Shown one piece after another: positions 27,717 to 28,421 of a stretch of 28,421 nt of DNA. Under the pieces are notes generated by a model. That model saw only the letters and a list, made by a program, of their open reading frames with translations. It did not search any database and was not told the DNA's origin. Made by a program: the position numbers and the translations under genes. The stretch is taken from the NCBI GenBank assembly GCA_027013285.1, contig JALUXR010000069.1, positions 1 to 28,421 on the forward strand. Reading direction: 5' to 3'. The stretch comes from Candidatus Altimarinota bacterium (GTDB lineage Bacteria > Patescibacteriota > Gracilibacteria > Absconditabacterales > Absconditicoccaceae). Within the stretch, counting starts at the first letter, position 1. Every line of letters begins with the position of its first letter.

Positions 27717-28421
27717 ATGAAAAAAATAATTTTATCAATAATTACAATATTTTTAATTTTTATAGGATTTTCATATTGAGACAATAATGATTATCTTGAA
27801 TATGCAGATATTCCTTGAACCGATACAATAACTATGAACTGAAATATAGATGGGAATACCTACAGAGTTTTTGTAAATACCTGAACTATAGACTATGTAA
27901 CTTGATCTGATGGAAAATTACATGATTGTTTTCCTTTACAATGAACTTGATATACAAAAAAATTGTGAGAGATCTATTTTAATTATGAATGATATAGTTC
28001 TTATGTATGCGATGACAATAAATTAAGATGAGTATTTAAAATATGAGCTGGATGACGATGACATATGGAAGATTTAAATAATAATCCAGAAAAATGGAAA
28101 CTTTTTTTAGATAAAACAAAAACTAACTGAAATTATTATCATAACTGAGATAATAATTGATGATGAACAGGACAAGCTCGGTTAGATAATATATGATATT
28201 CAAATTGGGGGACAGTAAGAACAAAATTTGATAATCAACAAGCTTGGAGCAAAATTAATGTAATAAGTATAATTAATTGATCAAATATTATTGCAAATTG
28301 AGTAAATAAAGCAAATATAAAAATATGTTTATTTTACAACGGAAGTTGACTAGTAAATTATACAGTAGATTCTATAAAATTTATTAGTTGATATGATTCC
28401 GATGTTGTTTTCAATTGAGAA
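27717..28421 (+). CDS. Secreted glycine-rich protein, N-terminal 235 residues (3' end beyond window)
   Basis: Not recognised as a named family. It begins with a signal peptide (KKIILSIITIFLIFIGFSYG), then a mature region rich in Gly, Asn, Asp, Tyr and Thr, consistent with a surface beta-structured protein. About residues 145-165 read GGGTGQA-x-LDNIGYSNWGTV, which resembles the GYAWSENIGW-type surface motif common in Patescibacteria, with the CGG codon at x where that motif has Trp. Another stretch, KIGAGG-x-GHMEDLNNNPEKW, has CGA at x. Most glycines are UGA. Two or more cysteines (HDCFPL, YVCDDN) may bond. It opens with its own good promoter and diverges from the HtrA operon. Confidence 0.7.

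Noticed and set aside
1..28421. Widespread pseudogenes or frameshifts, suggested by many short ORFs in one frame
   Set aside because: The pieces lie in the same frame and are separated only by UGA; reading UGA as Gly joins them into intact proteins with conserved motifs.
1..28421. UGA read as tryptophan (table 4) or as selenocysteine
   Set aside because: UGA falls on invariant glycines (GNSGGP in HtrA, FPYPSG in LeuRS), while TGG is used normally for Trp; UGA is far too frequent for selenocysteine and no SECIS context is implied.

Overview
The window is AT-rich bacterial DNA that reads correctly only if UGA is a sense codon for glycine (translation table 25). With standard stops most genes shatter into short pieces. 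With UGA=Gly they become full-length, recognisable proteins, and the recoded positions fall on invariant glycines (for example all three glycines of the HtrA NPGNSGGP motif). True stops are UAA, with some UAG. This code is known from Absconditabacteria (SR1) and Gracilibacteria, so the source is almost certainly one of these host-dependent Patescibacteria/CPR lineages. Most gene starts lack a Shine-Dalgarno sequence. A tRNA with anticodon CCG but a tRNA-Trp-like body, plus in-frame CGG codons where tryptophan is expected, suggests a second change, CGG=Trp, which would point to Absconditabacteria.

Layout. 1-8.1 kb, minus strand: leuS (cut by the window edge), a YbaB-family gene, trigger factor, RNase P RNA, a UvrB-like protein with only the C-terminal half, a small membrane protein, holA, a CDF metal transporter and an M20 aminoacyl-histidine dipeptidase. 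8.3-11.3 kb: an aldehyde dehydrogenase (minus) diverging from glycyl-tRNA synthetase (plus). 11.4-15.3 kb, minus: an M23 peptidase with SLH-like repeats followed by a polytopic VirB6/TrbL-like membrane protein. 15.4-19.2 kb, minus: two unknown proteins, a site-2 protease, a small secreted protein and an exported lipoprotein fusing thioredoxin to a SlyD/FKBP prolyl isomerase. 19.2-24.2 kb, minus: secA, the CCG tRNA, a ribosomal protein S1, rpsO and tRNA-Arg(CCU). 24.3-27.6 kb, minus: DedA, HtrA and a cysteine-bearing exported protein. From 27.7 kb, plus: the start of a secreted glycine-rich protein that runs off the window.

Taken together the window mixes translation and secretion housekeeping (LeuRS, GlyRS, S15, S1, RNase P, trigger factor, SecA) with several envelope modules (HtrA/DedA, S2P, Trx-FKBP lipoprotein, M23-SLH, VirB6-like). 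That fits a reduced organism that invests in its cell surface. No mobile element, CRISPR array or rRNA is visible. No stretch longer than about 300 bases lacks a gene: the 420 bases between trigger factor and the UvrB-like gene hold rnpB, and the longest empty stretch is about 230 bases (8073-8300).
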